From: Actinomycetota bacterium | GTDB taxonomy: Bacteria; Actinomycetota; Thermoleophilia; Solirubrobacterales; Solirubrobacteraceae | DNA length: 56,176 nt | Assembly: GCA_005888335.1 (NCBI GenBank) | Contig: VAWY01000133.1 | Coordinates: 1-56,176 of the forward strand | Reading direction: 5' to 3' | Shown: positions 55,531-56,176 of the stretch, piece by piece | Layout of the letters: each line of letters starts with the position of its first letter | How positions within the stretch are numbered: the first letter of the stretch is position 1 | The notes under the pieces: model-generated | The model's input: only the letters and a program-made list of their open reading frames with translations | What the model was told of the DNA's origin: nothing | The model's database searches: none | Position numbers and translations under genes: made by a program

Positions 55531-56176
55531 CTACCTCACGATCCGGAGCGAGCGCGAGCGCGCGTCGGCGTCGGAGAGCCGGCCGTTGGCGCCGCCGGGG
55601 GTGACCTCGACCACGTAGCGGCCGACCCGAAGCGCGCGGCGGACCTTGGCGTCGTTGAGGCGGACGGTGTAGGCGCCCCCGTGACCGGGGACGCGCAGGA
55701 CACGGGCCACGAGCTCGTAGCCCAGGCGATCGTGGCGGTAGACGCTCACGCGGACCATCCGCGTGCCGCCGGCCAGCCGCATGCCGACGCGCAGGCCCTT
55801 GCGGCGCGCCTCGGCGCGCTTGATCCGGCTGCGCGTGCGCACCGCGGCGACCTTCAGCGAGCGGTTCGCCGGCGCGCCGACCGTCGTGCGGGGGCCGGGC
55901 GTCTGGGCCGGCGAGAGGACGACGGGCGCGATCGCGGGAGCGGCGGGCGTCTCGATCGTGTAGGCGAACGAGGCCGCCGTGCGGTTGCCCGCGCCGTCGA
56001 CGGCGAGCGCCGTGATCGTGTGGGTGCCCGCCCGCAGCTCGATCGGGGTGCCGCCGTAGACCTGGTCGGTCGTCGCGGCCGCCTGGCCGTCGGTGCGGTA
56101 GGTGATGCGCGCCGCGCCGCCCGCGTCGAGCCCGACCTTCTGCGTGCCGGTGTACGTCCCCGGCGCCATGTCGGCG
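55531..56176 (-). CDS. Surface protein, C-terminal part (cut by window edge)
   Basis: At least 214 residues; the reading frame continues beyond 56176, so the start is outside the window and an ATG at 56169 is probably internal. An Ig-like domain of the chitobiase/OmpL47 type is present (ITYRTDGQAAATTDQVYGG, GTHTITALAVDGAGNRTAAS), where the 'hTItA.A.D.aGN.s' strand is diagnostic. A Pro/Ala linker follows, then a basic beta-rich C-terminal domain (RSRIKRAEARRKGLRVGMRL, RYVVEVTPGGANGRLSD). Probably anchored or secreted; function unknown. Confidence 0.7.
   Translation of the reverse strand, partial: ADMAPGTYTGTQKVGLDAGGAARITYRTDGQAAATTDQVYGGTPIELRAGTHTITALAVDGAGNRTAASFAYTIETPAAPAIAPVVLSPAQTPGPRTTVGAPANRSLKVAAVRTRSRIKRAEARRKGLRVGMRLAGGTRMVRVSVYRHDRLGYELVARVLRVPGHGGAYTVRLNDAKVRRALRVGRYVVEVTPGGANGRLSDADARSRSLRIVR

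Overview
The window is chromosomal DNA from a very GC-rich, GTG/TTG-start-rich actinobacterium. The secreted-protein repertoire (PKD, Calx-beta, RTX-repeat and RTX-like proteins ending in basic beta-rich C-termini) suggests the Thermoleophilia/Solirubrobacterales; this taxonomic guess is inference. Genes are packed tightly, many joined by ATGA, GTGA, TTGA or TGATG stop/start overlaps. I see no insertion sequence, integrase, CRISPR array, rRNA or origin. There is one tRNA (Ser, GGA).

Layout. 1-9 kb: metabolic genes (P-loop kinase, YghZ-type aldo/keto reductase, PfkB kinase, HD-GYP phosphodiesterase, gamma-glutamyltransferase-like protein, secreted protein, a frameshifted Baeyer-Villiger-type monooxygenase, and a cation-efflux protein with three C-terminal domains). 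9-24.6 kb: a PAS-winged-helix-BTAD regulator diverges from a long co-directional run: LuxR protein with a degenerate receiver, a GT2-GtrA-HPr-kinase-like fusion, a GT39-type transferase, a phospholipase C-like membrane protein, a GH99-like protein, RTX and PKD proteins, a VVRP-repeat membrane protein, a metallophosphoesterase and a secreted protein. It looks like a cell-surface glycan and adhesin locus. 24.7-32.9 kb (minus strand): one operon of TetR regulator, Tat-exported flavin amine oxidase, beta-propeller protein and a complete branched-chain-amino-acid-type ABC transporter, suggesting sensing, oxidation and uptake of an amine or its product. 32.9-36.8 kb: class II aldolase with sugar kinase, then two serine hydrolases.

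36.8-43.8 kb is the most interesting part. A patatin phospholipase with a cyclic-nucleotide-binding domain and an FHA-cNMP-Crp transcription factor are transcribed together and divergently from a 1382-residue protein joining a protein kinase, an AAA ATPase, TPR-like repeats and a class III nucleotide cyclase. Enzyme, second-messenger receptor, phosphothreonine reader and lipase effector thus sit side by side. The kinase lacks the usual VAIK lysine but has a lysine where WNK kinases carry theirs.

43.8-56.2 kb: two tandem Calx-beta paralogues, a small GGDEF protein, a histidine kinase, an M29 aminopeptidase, tRNA-Ser, a glyoxalase-fold protein, a PAS-PAS-SpoIIE phosphatase, transaldolase, a secreted trypsin-like protease, and a surface protein cut by the right edge.

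Several starts have a TANNNT -10-like hexamer 7-10 nt upstream (often TAGGGT) and no Shine-Dalgarno sequence, suggesting leaderless mRNAs.
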